Shown: positions 23,601 to 35,520 of the stretch, piece by piece
Layout: each line of letters starts with the position of its first letter
Position numbering within the stretch: the stretch's first letter is position 1
The notes under the pieces: model-generated
The model's database searches: none
Seen by the model: only the letters and a program-made list of their open reading frames with translations
Told to the model about the DNA's origin: nothing
NCBI GenBank assembly: GCA_037013685.1
Contig: CM072899.1
Coordinates: 5,684,479 to 5,748,478, forward strand
Length of the DNA: 64,000 bases
Source of the DNA: Acridotheres tristis
Lineage: Eukaryota > Chordata > Aves > Passeriformes > Sturnidae
Direction: 5' to 3'
Translations under genes and position numbers: made by a program

Positions 23601-26600
23601 CTGCAGCTGATTTCCTACCATAAATAATGAGTGAAACTTATGGGTGAGAAATTACCACAGTGCTTGGAAGGCCAAGTCCAAGTTTGATGGCTACTGCTTG
23701 TTCACAGTGTTTTCCACCCAAGCTCCTGACTGTGAGCTAAGAGAAGCCAAAAATGGCTTAAGAGTTATTACTTGCCAGCCTCTGTGGCACAAGATCTAAA
23801 TGTTGCAGGAAAGCAAAACCCCCTGGAGCAGAAGGCTGGGAAGGGTGAGGCTACCTGAGGCTAGGGCAGCTCTCTGCAGCAAACCATATCAAGCCATGGG
23901 AGAAGAACAATGTGTTCTGCTTGAAATAACACCAAGCAAACAAAATAAAAATAAAAAGTAAACCCACAGCAAAAGCAGCAGGACTGCACTAAGAAACAAT
24001 GCACCCAGCTATGCTTAGGACAGCCAGCCTGTCTCTGTTAGCAGCAGCTCTGCAGCAGCTCAGAGCAGTCTGTTTTGGGGCTGAGCTGATCTGGCTGTCA
24101 ATATCCCAATATTTCACTCTAGGGGGATGCTGTCTGCTCCTCCCTGTGCCCTCTGTGTTCTTGGTGGTTTGATTTGCAACCCAAAGCCACAGAAGCTCTG
24201 AGTGAAGACAGAGGGGTCTGTCCATCTTATTTCAAGTGTAGCCTTCCAGCCCCATAAAGGCACATCATAAATCCTTCCAGCACTGGGAAGAAGCAGATGA
24301 AGGTCACAGGACGTGGAAGGAAGCAGGTGGCCTTCTGTCCTGGCCACCCATCCCTCCTTCACCACCACGACAGGGACAGCAAAGCCAAGGCAGTGTCAGA
24401 GCTGCTTTGATGTCCTGCCAGCACAGTTCCCCAGCCCCAGCTCCCTCCAGAGAAGGGGTGGGGGGTCGAGGAGCCTTTCCCACTCTGGCACCATTCCTGG
24501 GGGCAGGACTGGGGCTCAGCACCCCCTGGCAGGGCTGTGAACCTACTGGTGTGACTTGTCCCCACTTTGTCCCCTCTTGTGACCACTGAAAGTATTTTAT
24601 TTTCCTCCCCTGGCTAGTCCTTGGCTATATCAGCTCTTTTCCTTGCATGTTTAGGAAGGTGGCCAGAGACTATTATAACATAGAAAAGGTTCCAAATAAC
24701 CTCAAAAATAAAAGACTTCCAGCACACGCCCTCATAAGCCCTGGCTGGGAAAGGCCTCATTAAACCAGAGAACATTCAAGGACACACTCAAGCCCCACTG
24801 GCACCTGTGTTCTCCTGCAGAGAGGCCAGGATCCCAGAGCAAAGGTGGAAAGCTATCACCTGGTCCCTGGATGGTGTCTCCAGCAGGGTTTTTGGTTCCA
24901 TTTCACTGTTACCTCATTGCTACCAAACCAAACAAGAGCTGAAACAGCCCTCAGTCTGTCATCCTGCTGGTGCTCCCTGCACGTGTCCTGCTCAGAGCCT
25001 GGTGAGCAGTGACAGGCATTGCACAGGTCAGCTGTAATAGAGGGAGAGCATCCAAAAACGAAGCAGAAGGATTTGGTAAGCAAAACTGGCACGTTCCTTC
25101 TGCTGTGTGTGAAGTGGGTTCACCTGGAGGAGTGCAGAAAGCTGAACCCCAGCCAGAGGAATAATCTGGTAAACTTCCTAATGAATATTTCTGCAACACA
25201 AAGTCTCTTTGTGGATTTAAATTAATCTAAAGCACATTCATTAATTCATAGCTAGGAATTGAATTATATTTCGTTGCTGACCTCCATGTTGTTTGTCTGT
25301 AACTAGATTTCCCCTTAAAGGCAGCAGCACTATTTAATCATAATGCCAACCTTTGGATCTACTTCAGCAGCAATTACCCTGAGGTTTGACTTTGATATAA
25401 TTTATATTTCAGAACACATCATAAATAACTCTTTCTTCTCCTTTCAGTATGGCTGTGTGAATGTGCACAAAGCCATGGAAATATGAATCACAGCTTATTT
25501 ATCTCATTCAGGCTGCGTGAGCAAATGCTGCTGCCCTGGCCACGTGTCCCTGGCCACCCCTGTCTGCCCCATGGTGACATTTTCATGTTCTGGTGGTGTG
25601 AGATGAGAGCTGTGTGTGCTTGTCATGGAGCTCCACCAGCAAAACCACCAAGCAGAGGGTCCTGAAAGTACCATAAGATGGACCAAAACCCCGTGCTTGG
25701 ATACAGAAGAAAGACAAATTCAGTGCAGGTGTCAGTTAGGAAAAGCCTAAGAACAAAATTTGAAAGCCAGCAGTATGAGATTCCCAACAACCCTAATAAA
25801 ATTAACCCCAAATCATCAAAAATCCCATGAAATTCTGCTGGTTTGGATCAGGTAGCTACAGAGCTGCAATTAGCAGGAGAGGTAACTCGTGCTAGAGCAA
25901 ATCTGGTGGCAATGGCCACATTTAGATGCTGTGTGTTTGCACCCACAAGGGAGTGTTAATCCTGATCCTGCTGATTTACACTCCAGCTGTTGTGGAAACA
26001 CCCTGTGAATGCACAGGAGGGTTTGCAGGCTGTGTCCATGAGGGAACATAACAGTGAAGCAGCAGCATGAGCTCTGTCACTCTGCTTTTCCAGCTGCTGT
26101 CAGTAAAGTGCAGCATTTTAAATGTGTCTGTCAAGACTGGCAGGAAGAGGGGGGAAAGCTGCAGAAATCTTCAGTGTGTAATGAGCAGAGTTGGGTCTTC
26201 ACAGAGCAAGTGGGTTTTTAGTGTTCTTTATTTTGTTCTGGATGAGTTTCACCCAAGAGGATGGCAGATTGTGAAAATCATTATGCATTGATTTTTTTTT
26301 TTTTTTCATTTTTATCTTGATGTGAAAATAAGACTACAAAGTGCTTCTGCAGGAGTCCAACGTAGCCTTGCAATTAAATTCACGTTGCTTTCATGAAGAA
26401 TGGCAGCCCAGTGGTGGGAAGAAATCTGCAAAAGCAATGCCTAACACTGTCAAAGCAATCAAATAACATCTGTTAACTTCTGCTCAGGAACAGAACTTCT
26501 GGCATCTCTCAAAACCTCCTTAATCTCAACAAACACACAATAAACCTGCATGATGAAGGCACAGCTTTCATGAATCCAGTAAAAACCCGTGGCTTCCCAA

Positions 26601-29600
26601 ATCCTGAAGTGTTGTTTCACAGAAATGTTTGTCACATCCCAGTGGCTGGGTACAACCCCTGCCTTTTGGCTACCCTGGGGGCTGGTGCATCCCAGATGAG
26701 GCAGCCCAAAGGAGAACCTGAAACCCCAACATCTAAACCATAAATTTAGGCATTTTTAAAGGATGGGAAATTCCCATAAGTCTTTCATGTTGCTCAGCCA
26801 GCACAGGGGAGGACCTGAAATGTGGGGGCTTTGGAACACCACGATGTCCCTTGGCTTTACAGTGATTTTTCAAGGCAGTTTCTATCCATCATCTGCTTTT
26901 CATATTGACCAGGTGGGCCCAAAAACAATCTCCCTGGCAGCAGCTTGTGTTGCAAAAGAGCTCCTGCCATCACTGTCTGGCCTCTCCCATCACTGAGAGA
27001 GCTCAACCAGTGGCTTCTGCATCAAGTTTAGCTTTGTGCATCAGGCTGGTGGGTCAGGAACCCCCAGTGAAGGCTCCAAGTGGGAGAAACATCACTAATG
27101 CTCTTCCTTTCAAAGTAAAATTCCTGTTCAAGCCAAGTCTCTGCTTCTCAGCTTGGACAAGGTTCCATCACCCTGTCAGGACATCAGTCCTGCCAGAGGT
27201 GCATTTCCTGGCCACAAGTCACTCAATGGCTGATCCAGCTGCACAATCCTCTGCCACTTTTCACTGTGTCTCAATAAAAAGCCTTTGAAGTAACAACCTG
27301 TGGTTTTTCTATCTGATTATTCTTCATTGGGATGCTTATAAGTGAAGTGCCATCCAGAGACAGTGGCCACGGCCCATAAATTTAATTACTAACCTTTAAT
27401 TCATGGGTGGCAGAAACAGTTCTTCAAGCATCTGAGTTAATCAGGCTTTGCTGACAGTGGCAATCAATTGTTCAGCAGCCTGCTTTTTGCTTAATTACTG
27501 TTGGACTACATTGCATTTTCAAAATGTCAAGAATCCTCTTTTAGAAATGCAATAAATCATTTCCATGTGGTGTGCCAGCCTGGGGTAGGAGACTATTATT
27601 CTCTCACACCTGACCTTGGTTACAAGGAACAGAAATTGATCATTTACTGTACCAGTGAAATATCATTTAAGGAAAAATGAGTATTAACTAAGAACTTCAG
27701 CTCACTGAAAGGAAAGAGAGTTACTTTCTGGCCAAGGAAGATGCTGGCAGGGGGATGTGGCTCCATTAAAACTCATCTGTTAATGAGGCACCATCTACAC
27801 TGGGAATCAATATCAGAGTATCAGTTTCAGCAGGAATCCACAAAGCACTTGTGGCCCAGGTTTTCACTGTGTCCCAGGCAGAGACATCCTGATTCCTGTT
27901 CTTCTGGTATGAGGCCAGGATATTTCCATGTCAACCAAAAAGTCATCCAGTCCTCTGAGTTTCAGAAAGGATGTTCCAGTGAAGACAGTTTAGCCAGTTT
28001 GAACTTGTCGAAGACAAAAAACTTGACTGTTGGGATTGCATTAATTAGAAAAATTAAGGCATTTCTCAGAACACATCTCTGGGGCCCACCAGCCTTAATG
28101 CCAGCCAGGGGCTTTGAGCACAAAAGCACGAAAGGGACGGGACTGCTGTGGAATGCATCTCGAGCTGCTTTATTATTATTTTTTCCTCCCAAGCATCAGT
28201 CTCATTACAAGGTTGGGACAGTGGGAAGATGGCAGCAGCTCACATCCTCAGCAACAGCCACAGAACGTGATGTTACAATGGACTTTGAAAGTTTTTTGAC
28301 CAATCACAAAAAGCAAAACCATATTGACAGTAGTTCTATCCAACCACTATAAGTACACATACCTTTGGTTAAAATAATGCTTGCTTATTTCAAATACAAT
28401 ACCTGCTTGTAAGCCTTAAAATCCAATGCACAGAGCTCCATTATTAAGCTTAGACCTTCCTAATATCTTGCTAGATATACTTTTCTGCAGCTTAGAGAGT
28501 TATTGTAGCCAAGCATTAATACACAGACCATTGTTCTATTTGTCCTTGCTTTCTACATTTCACATAACTTTTCTGCTGACATGTCTTATGTTTTCCACTT
28601 AGCTCTAATTGCAGTTTGCTGTCTCTGAGGCCTTCTTTTTTGCAGCTTTCCCAAAACCCTCTGATTTTAGGCATTCCCACACAGCCTCACCTGGAACATC
28701 TCAGTGCTGGCACCCAGGCTGGCTCATGAGTTCTGTGGTGGGATGGAGCTGGAGGTGGAGCTGTGGCCTTCACAGCAAGGACCTGAGGCAGAGAAGAGAC
28801 AAATTTCCATAGCACAGCTCTGCTCCAGCACCTCACCTGGCCCTGGGTCTGCCCTAAGGGACTGTGCCAAGGCTCTGTCCATTCCCATTGGTCTCCACCT
28901 TTAAGAATCAGTGAGCAATTTTTAATTGTGTGTATTTACATCAACTAACACAGAAGGAGCCTGCTCCCCACTCAGTCCCCAGAGACCAATGGGGTAGAAG
29001 TGATAAATGGCACCTTCCTGGCTGGGAAATGGGAGGTGTTTTCAGCAGCAAGACTGCTCAAGTGTACTGAGAGCAGTACATGGGATTGTGGCTGGTGTCA
29101 GCCAAGATGATATGAAGATAAAAGACATCCTCTGAGAATGCTGCCAGAAATAAGAAGGAAGAGGCTGTGTGGAATCATATGTATCAAATTTCCTTTCTCA
29201 TTGTGTTTAATAGCAAAGCTTTTCACCTCCCAAGGGTACCAATGAAAATTTTCTTCAAACCAGAGGTAAGATGAGTTTTTGGGCTTTCTTTTTTCATTAA
29301 ACATACATGCATTCAGAAAAGAAAAACCTTTTTCCCTTCTAAAAAGCAGAGCTGATTAGAGCCAGGAGCCAACAGCAAACAAACTGTGATCAAGAAATGA
29401 AATGAAGCAATAAAATGTTCAACACTTGCAAGACAATAGAAAACATTTCTTAGAGGAAAAAATAAAAGGAAGAAAGTTACAAAAGAAGTCTCTAGCCTAA
29501 ACTAACATTGCTGTTTTTCTAATTCAAAACAGATTTAACTTTTCTCCCCATTTTTGGCAGTGGCACCTGTCTCCCCAGCAGTGTGACTGAGTGTCATCAC

Positions 29601-32600
29601 CTGTTGGTTGAAACGTGGTGCTGTGGTGGCAGCAGAGTGGGACAGGTTGTAAAGGAGCTCCCCAGCATGAGTGTGCCACAGGTTTGGAGAGATCCTTGCC
29701 ACCAGACTGAGGACATGAGGCACCACCAGGAGAGAACATCCCACCACCCCTTATCTGTGTTCTTCCTGGGATTCCCATTCCAGATCTTCCTGGGATTCCA
29801 GGGGGAAATCCCACTGTCTAATGGGCTTTCCTCTGTGTCTCACCTCTCCACAGTGTCCCAGTCTCTCCTCACCACTGGCCACCACGGCCACCACCAATGC
29901 AGCTCCTCCAGGGAGGACAACCATGACCACCCCATGCCCAGGGTGCTGGAAGAACTTAGAGATTTATGTCCTTCTCTCTGTGCTGTCAGCTCTGACTAGA
30001 GCTTTGCTCTCTGTTTTTCTCGTTATTTCACATTCCCAGCTTTGTCCAAAAGGCAGCAGCACTAGAGGGCACTGCCTGCACGTGTGAGAAAAGGGGACGC
30101 ATCTCCAGCCATCTCCCAGGACACCCAATTTTGGCTGTTTGTTGGCACCTTCCCTCCTCACCTGTGCCCTTTCTCTAGGGAAAAACACGGAGCCAGCTGG
30201 GGCTATTAATTTTCCTGGCTGCAGATGAGGTTGGCAGCACAAGGTGATGTACAAGAGCACTCCCAACAAAGAGATTTGGGGAAGCCAAAGTGAGACATTG
30301 TCAGGCGAGTTTGTTCCAGGCCCAAAGCAGGCAGTGAAACAGCTGCACACATGTTTAGGCCAAAAGATCAAGTCATGCTGGGGGGTGTCCAGGAGCACAG
30401 GGAAGACAGAGCCTCACAGAGCCCCTTCCTGGGGTGGCCAGCTGTGCTGGGGGGAACCTCATTGCTGCATCTCTGCTCCAAACCTCTCCTGTGCACAGAA
30501 ATTCCCTTCTGGATCCAGCCACACGGGTAAAAACAGCCCAGTCCTCCTGCTGCAGCAGAAAAGACTCATGTCTGGAGAAAGCTGCTAATTCAGATTAACC
30601 CAATGTGCATGAGCTAAAGCCTTCAAGCAGAGCTGAGCTCTGCAGGGCTGGCCTGGGTTACAGGGAGCTTCTAGCCCAGGTGATGGGGAACTGAACCCCT
30701 TGTGTTGCCAGAAGCATCTCACTGAGCCCAGAAGGAGCCAGGCTCTGCTACCAGCACATGTCACAGCTACAAATTCCCCGGCCTCACCTTGCCCACAGAT
30801 CCTCACAGGCTCCCTGGATGTCACTTCCACACCAAAAAGCCATCAGGCCTGGCCAGTCTGCCGTGTTAGATGAAGTCCAGACAGAGCCAAACTCCTCCAA
30901 TCTTTCCTCTGGGGCCCTGTGCAGCTGAATTGACACTCCCGTGACTGATTCCTTCCAGCCTGAACTATTTCCCTTGATGATCTGCCCTAATGGAAAAACA
31001 GCTTTTCCACCTTTCAAATGAAAGCAAGATAAAAAATGCCTTCCTGGTTCAAAAACCACGTGGAAATGCTGCCAAAGAATATGCATGTTAATAACATATC
31101 CTTTGTATGAGAAGACAGTGCTGAAATTTCAAGTGATCTCCCCAGAATACAAACAATACCCAGAGAATGGCAAGGAGATTAAAATAATCCTTGGGATGCC
31201 TTTCAGTTTTCATGGCTCTTGTCAAATAAATAAATAAGTACAAATTAGCAGTGTATTACAGTCTTCCAAAAGCTGGTGTTTTCATCCCGAAGGATTCCTC
31301 TCTGCAGTTAATAAAAACTACTTGCATAGATAGCAGGTCCCTGAGGCTGAGGTGTTATTTCTGAAATAAATTGCTTATTTGAAAAATCACAGGGAAATCA
31401 TTGTGTTTGGGATGTTTGAAGACTTTTCTAATTAATCCAGGAGCATGAGGGGAAGGCACAGATTCCCTTGTCAGAACAGGGTTTCTCCAATTGCTCAGTG
31501 TAAAACTGATTCTGCAGCCCTGAGGAGTCTGGGGACTTGTTCTGGAGAAGAATGACTTGGTGATGCTGTTAAGACACCTTTTTTCACCAATCAGCAATCA
31601 ACCCAGCTATTTGTTTTGCAGGAATCAGGATCAGGGAATGCAGCACCACAGCCACCTCCACAACAGAAGATATTTCTGTAGAGGGGAATAAATCTGCCTT
31701 TTCTGGGGGAATGCCTGGGCTCTGCTGCAGGGGAGCATGTTTCCTTTTCCCACAGAGGGAAATGATGCTGCCTTGACACCCCCTGAGCCTTCCTTGGCTG
31801 GGAGCTGCAGGGCCAGAGCAGCTTCAGAAATCTGCATGAACTTTATGACCACTTTTTCTCTCTCCTGACTAGAAAAAAGAAAAAGAGACATTGGCATTCC
31901 CAAAACAAGGAGGTGACAACCTGACTCAGCAAAGCCATCTCCTGTGCTTTGTGAGAGTCCTTTCCACATGCTGGCACTTCCCTGTAGAGCTCTCCCATGG
32001 GATGTGCAGCCCAGTGCCCAGCTCAGCCCTGCAGAAGATCCCTGGGGCTGTGGCACTTCCATAGAGCACCACACATCCAGATAGGATGAGTCCTGGAGCC
32101 CCTCCAGGACAGGCCTGTCCCTTAAAGACACAAGGCCCAGGATGTCTTTTGGACTTTGATTTGTTGCAAGGGGAATATTCTATGTTAATTAAAAATAAAA
32201 GTGGTAGTCTGTGATGAAACTGCCATGAGATATTCCTTGCTGCTGAAGGAAGCCATGGGCAGATTCAGAGATCAGAGAAGTCCACACAGTCCTTTTGGCC
32301 TGGAAATGCCCAAGTTCTTGTGAGTGACCAAAGATCCACCCTCTTGAGTGCTGAGCTGAGGCTGCCTTGGGGAACACCACACAATACATATCACCTGAGA
32401 TTTTCCCACACAGCTCCTGCAGGCACAGGTCATTCTTAGCAGGACCCACTCCTCCAGTCCCTCCACCACTTCCTGCACCTGTGAACTCAGCCTTCTGGAA
32501 AAGAACATACAAGTAAATGGGAACACTTGAAAATTTCTATAGCATTGAGCAATTTCAGGATACTGATATCTGGAAATGACTGTGAACCCTACTGTATTTA

Positions 32601-35066
32601 TTTTAGGAAAAAAACCACAAACAATCCCCCACCCCAAAAAAACCTCAAAACCAAAATAACAAAACCAAGGTTCCCATTTTTAAATTCATTTAATTAAAAT
32701 AGAAACAAATATGGGGCCTTGCCTTGTAAATGTGTACTTATAGAGACCCTTCCTAGCCTTCATCTCTGCCAGACTAAGGGCTGGTTTAGCTGCTTTTCTG
32801 ACAGACTCCCCATTGCTTCCCCATCCCCAGGCTTCCCATGCACCCTCTCTGGGTCTGTGAGTTCTGAATGGTGCCTCACCCACAGCTTCTACAAGCTTGA
32901 TCCATCCATCCCTGCTCCTCCTGGAAACATTTGGCCTGCATCATTCTCAGAAAATATTTTGGGCATCACAAACACTCTGCAGAACTTTTTCTCTAAGGAC
33001 TTTCCAACACTTTTGCAATTGAGAAGGACAATGAGGGCTTTGGTTTCCATCTTTTCATCCCCTTGGTGTCCTTCTGGAGCCCAGGCTCTTTTCACACTAG
33101 TGACAGCTGAGGAGCACAGCTCATCACAGGCATGGGTGAAGCAGTAGGATGCACTTGGATCTGCTCATTTCCCAGTTCCTGAAATCCCTGCCAGCTCCTG
33201 GAGGCAGGCATGGAGACCATGTTGGTCTGCCATGAATACATGTCATGAGAGAGGTGCAGGTGGACAGGACATCCTCAGCCTCCTTTCTATTAGATGGAAA
33301 TCACACTGGTTTGCCCACTCATGTCTTATCCCAGACTCCAGCCTTGCCCCTTTCCTGGCTGGCTGCACCCAGCCATGGACAGGACTGAGAATTTAAACCA
33401 CCAACCTTAACCCATCCCATTCCCCTGGCTGTGCTGGGATTTCCCAAAATTGAAGTGTGTGCACGGAGACAGAGAGAAGGGACAATGTGTGCAGCACTGA
33501 GGAAGCCCGTGGCCTCCTTTGGTTAATGGCCCTTGCAGTGGGCAGCACAGTATATTTTTACTCATTAAATCAAAGTGGCTGCTCCTTGCCCTTCAAGTCC
33601 CCAGAGAGCAACTATTCCTGATAACAGCCAGTCCCCACAGACTCATTAAGCTTTCTGGAAGCTGTTTGCAGAGGCAGGGTGCTAATCTATGAAGATAAGA
33701 AGTCAAACCTTTCACTACGAGGACGTTTTTTACTACTTGTCTCCTGCTCTCCCTCGTAATTTCATCAAAGGCCAAACCTAAAAACCTATCTAATCTGTCA
33801 GAAAGGCCAATCTAATCTATCATTATTAAACACTTTTATGGAGAAAAATGGATTGCAACATTAGAGAACTTGTGATTTAGCACATGAAAGAGATGGAAAA
33901 AATGTCTCTGAAATGACAAACAATACAAAATCTGCTTTCCCAAAAGAACAGATTAGCTGGTGACACAAATAAATAAGTAAATGCAGTTAAAACTGCTTAG
34001 GTTTATGGCAAGAGGTGTAGAAAATGCCTGAGACTTGCCAGTGATAGCCTTTTATGGCAGAAGTAGATTTTATTGGACTTACATTGAAATGAACCTTCAC
34101 CTACTCTGGGAGCTCTGGGAGCCAAGTGCCTTGGAAGCAAACCATGCAAGGTCTGTTCTGGGCTTGAAAAAGCCATTGAAAGGTGGTGGGTGAAGAGAGG
34201 GGTGGTGTTTAATCCAGAAAGCATGATGGAGAGAAGATTAGTACTCATATAGTCTGTGGAGAAAAACAGGCTTTTCTAGAAGATAATCAAAGACAGGGAT
34301 AAAAATCCAGCTCAAATGTCCTTATGGAGCAATTCTCAGCACTTCCCTCTCCAGGCAAAGACCTGGGAGGGATGGGACTTTTCCCTGTAGACACAGAAGA
34401 ATTGTTTGCTCCATCATTTCCACCTGAACAGGGAAAGCAAAGGCCTGGCCACGGGAGTTTTGGATGATCTGGAAAATTCAGAGTCTGAGCCTTTCCTGCA
34501 CCCACAGCTGGGGTGCTCAGTGAGGTTCAGAGCTGCTCACAGCCAGCAGCAGGGCTCTGGCACTTTGGGTGCCATGCTGAGCCCAGGGCTTTCTGCTAGA
34601 ATAATGAGTCTGATTTCAACAAGGGGAAACATGTCATCATCACAGACAGATTAATTAGACTTGGCATGTTTCTCACTAGCTGGAAACGAGATCTGTTGCC
34701 ATGAAAATGAGGGGAGAAAGAGAGGCACGGGGCGATTTGTACAGGGATATATTTGCCTGGGCACTGGCTGGGAGCACTCCCTGGAATAGTCAGGGTCTAA
34801 AGCTCAGTCTGTGCACAGCCAGGGCTGAAGATGGCATTGGGATATAGCAGCAACCCCAACCCTCTCCTCCCTCAGCTCCTGCAGTGTCAGGGCAGGACTG
34901 GGGCTGGGGGTGACTGGGGTGTTCAGCCATCCCTTGCATTGCTCCAGTGTGTGCTCACCCAGGGATTAACTCCCACACGTGGGCTACCAGGCCACCAAAC
35001 TGCAGCATGAGCCATGGATGGCATCGTGTCCCTGCAGAGCAAATGCCCCCACAGCAGGGGAGGGAT
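20679..35066. other. Intergenic, no supportable gene
   Basis: No coding gene or RNA gene is supported. The longest open frame (27741-28352, 203 codons) has no recognisable domain. AT-rich stretches that could be conserved noncoding sequence lie at about 21360-21430, 21640-21800, 22650-22860, 25200-25450, 27360-27560 and 33590-33850. A T15 run is at 26292. The segment at about 28270-28640 has the texture of a decayed interspersed repeat, but I cannot assign it. Confidence 0.65.
26292..26306. repeat. Poly(T) run (T15)
   Basis: This is an uninterrupted run of fifteen T in intergenic DNA. Confidence 0.9.
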
Positions 35067-35070
35067 GCTG
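35067..35070. repeat. 4-bp target-site duplication, left copy
   Basis: GCTG immediately precedes the LTR and matches the 4 bp following it (35517-35520). Confidence 0.6.
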
Positions 35071-35516
35071 TGACACCTTCAGCTTTAGCTTTCATATTTT
35101 CCAGATTCTGTTCTGCATTAGCATATAACCCTAAACTTCATATAAAGTGTTAGCAAGTTCTCCTCACAGCTCAGTCAGACAAAACAATCCTTTTGCAGCC
35201 TGAGAACCAAGGACATTGTTGCAGCTTCAGGCCCAAAAAGTGCAAACAACAACGAATTGAGGAGAGAATCTGGGAGGATGGGACTGCAGAACATGGAGCT
35301 GGAATTGGACAATTAACCCCAGTATGGAAATGGACCAGAACTTATAAAAAGTGTGAAAATTCGTGACAAGCCATCCATCTTGGGTCCATCTTGGCTGTAG
35401 CCTTGGCCAGGCTCTTGTGCTGCCCAAGGTGAATCCTTTGAAGGCCTTTTAATAAATATCCACTTTATTCCTTTAGCACTGCCTAGCCTCTGTTCTAAGT
35501 AGCCCTGAAGGCATCA
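35071..35516 (+). mobile_element. Solo LTR of an endogenous retrovirus (446 bp)
   Basis: This segment has the layout of a retroviral LTR. It starts TGACACC and ends GGCATCA, so it has TG/CA termini and imperfect terminal inverted repeats (5 of 7 positions match). A TATA box lies at 35343-35349 and a polyadenylation signal AATAAA at 35451-35456, in the order and spacing expected for U3-R-U5. The 4 bp on each side are the same, GCTG at 35067-35070 and at 35517-35520, consistent with a target-site duplication. No second LTR, primer-binding site, gag, pol or env frame is present nearby, so this is a solo LTR left by recombination. A 4-bp duplication is typical of gammaretrovirus-like (class I) elements. 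The overall sequence also resembles songbird LTRs as I remember them, but I cannot name the family. Confidence 0.75.
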
Positions 35517-35520
35517 GCTG
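35517..35520. repeat. 4-bp target-site duplication, right copy
   Basis: GCTG immediately follows the LTR and matches the 4 bp before it (35067-35070). Confidence 0.6.

Noticed and set aside
27273..27312. AATAAA followed by a GT-rich stretch, as a possible transcript 3' end
   Set aside because: AATAAA is frequent in AT-rich DNA, and no upstream exon or promoter supports a transcript.
27741..28352. 203-codon plus-strand open frame
   Set aside because: It is the longest frame outside KBTBD8 and the CpG island, but a frame this long is not surprising once or so in 64 kb of six-frame sequence. It has no recognisable domain and no promoter or splice context, and its composition looks random.
31631..32131. 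166-codon minus-strand frame
   Set aside because: It has no recognised domain and lies in GC-richer intergenic DNA where chance frames are longer.
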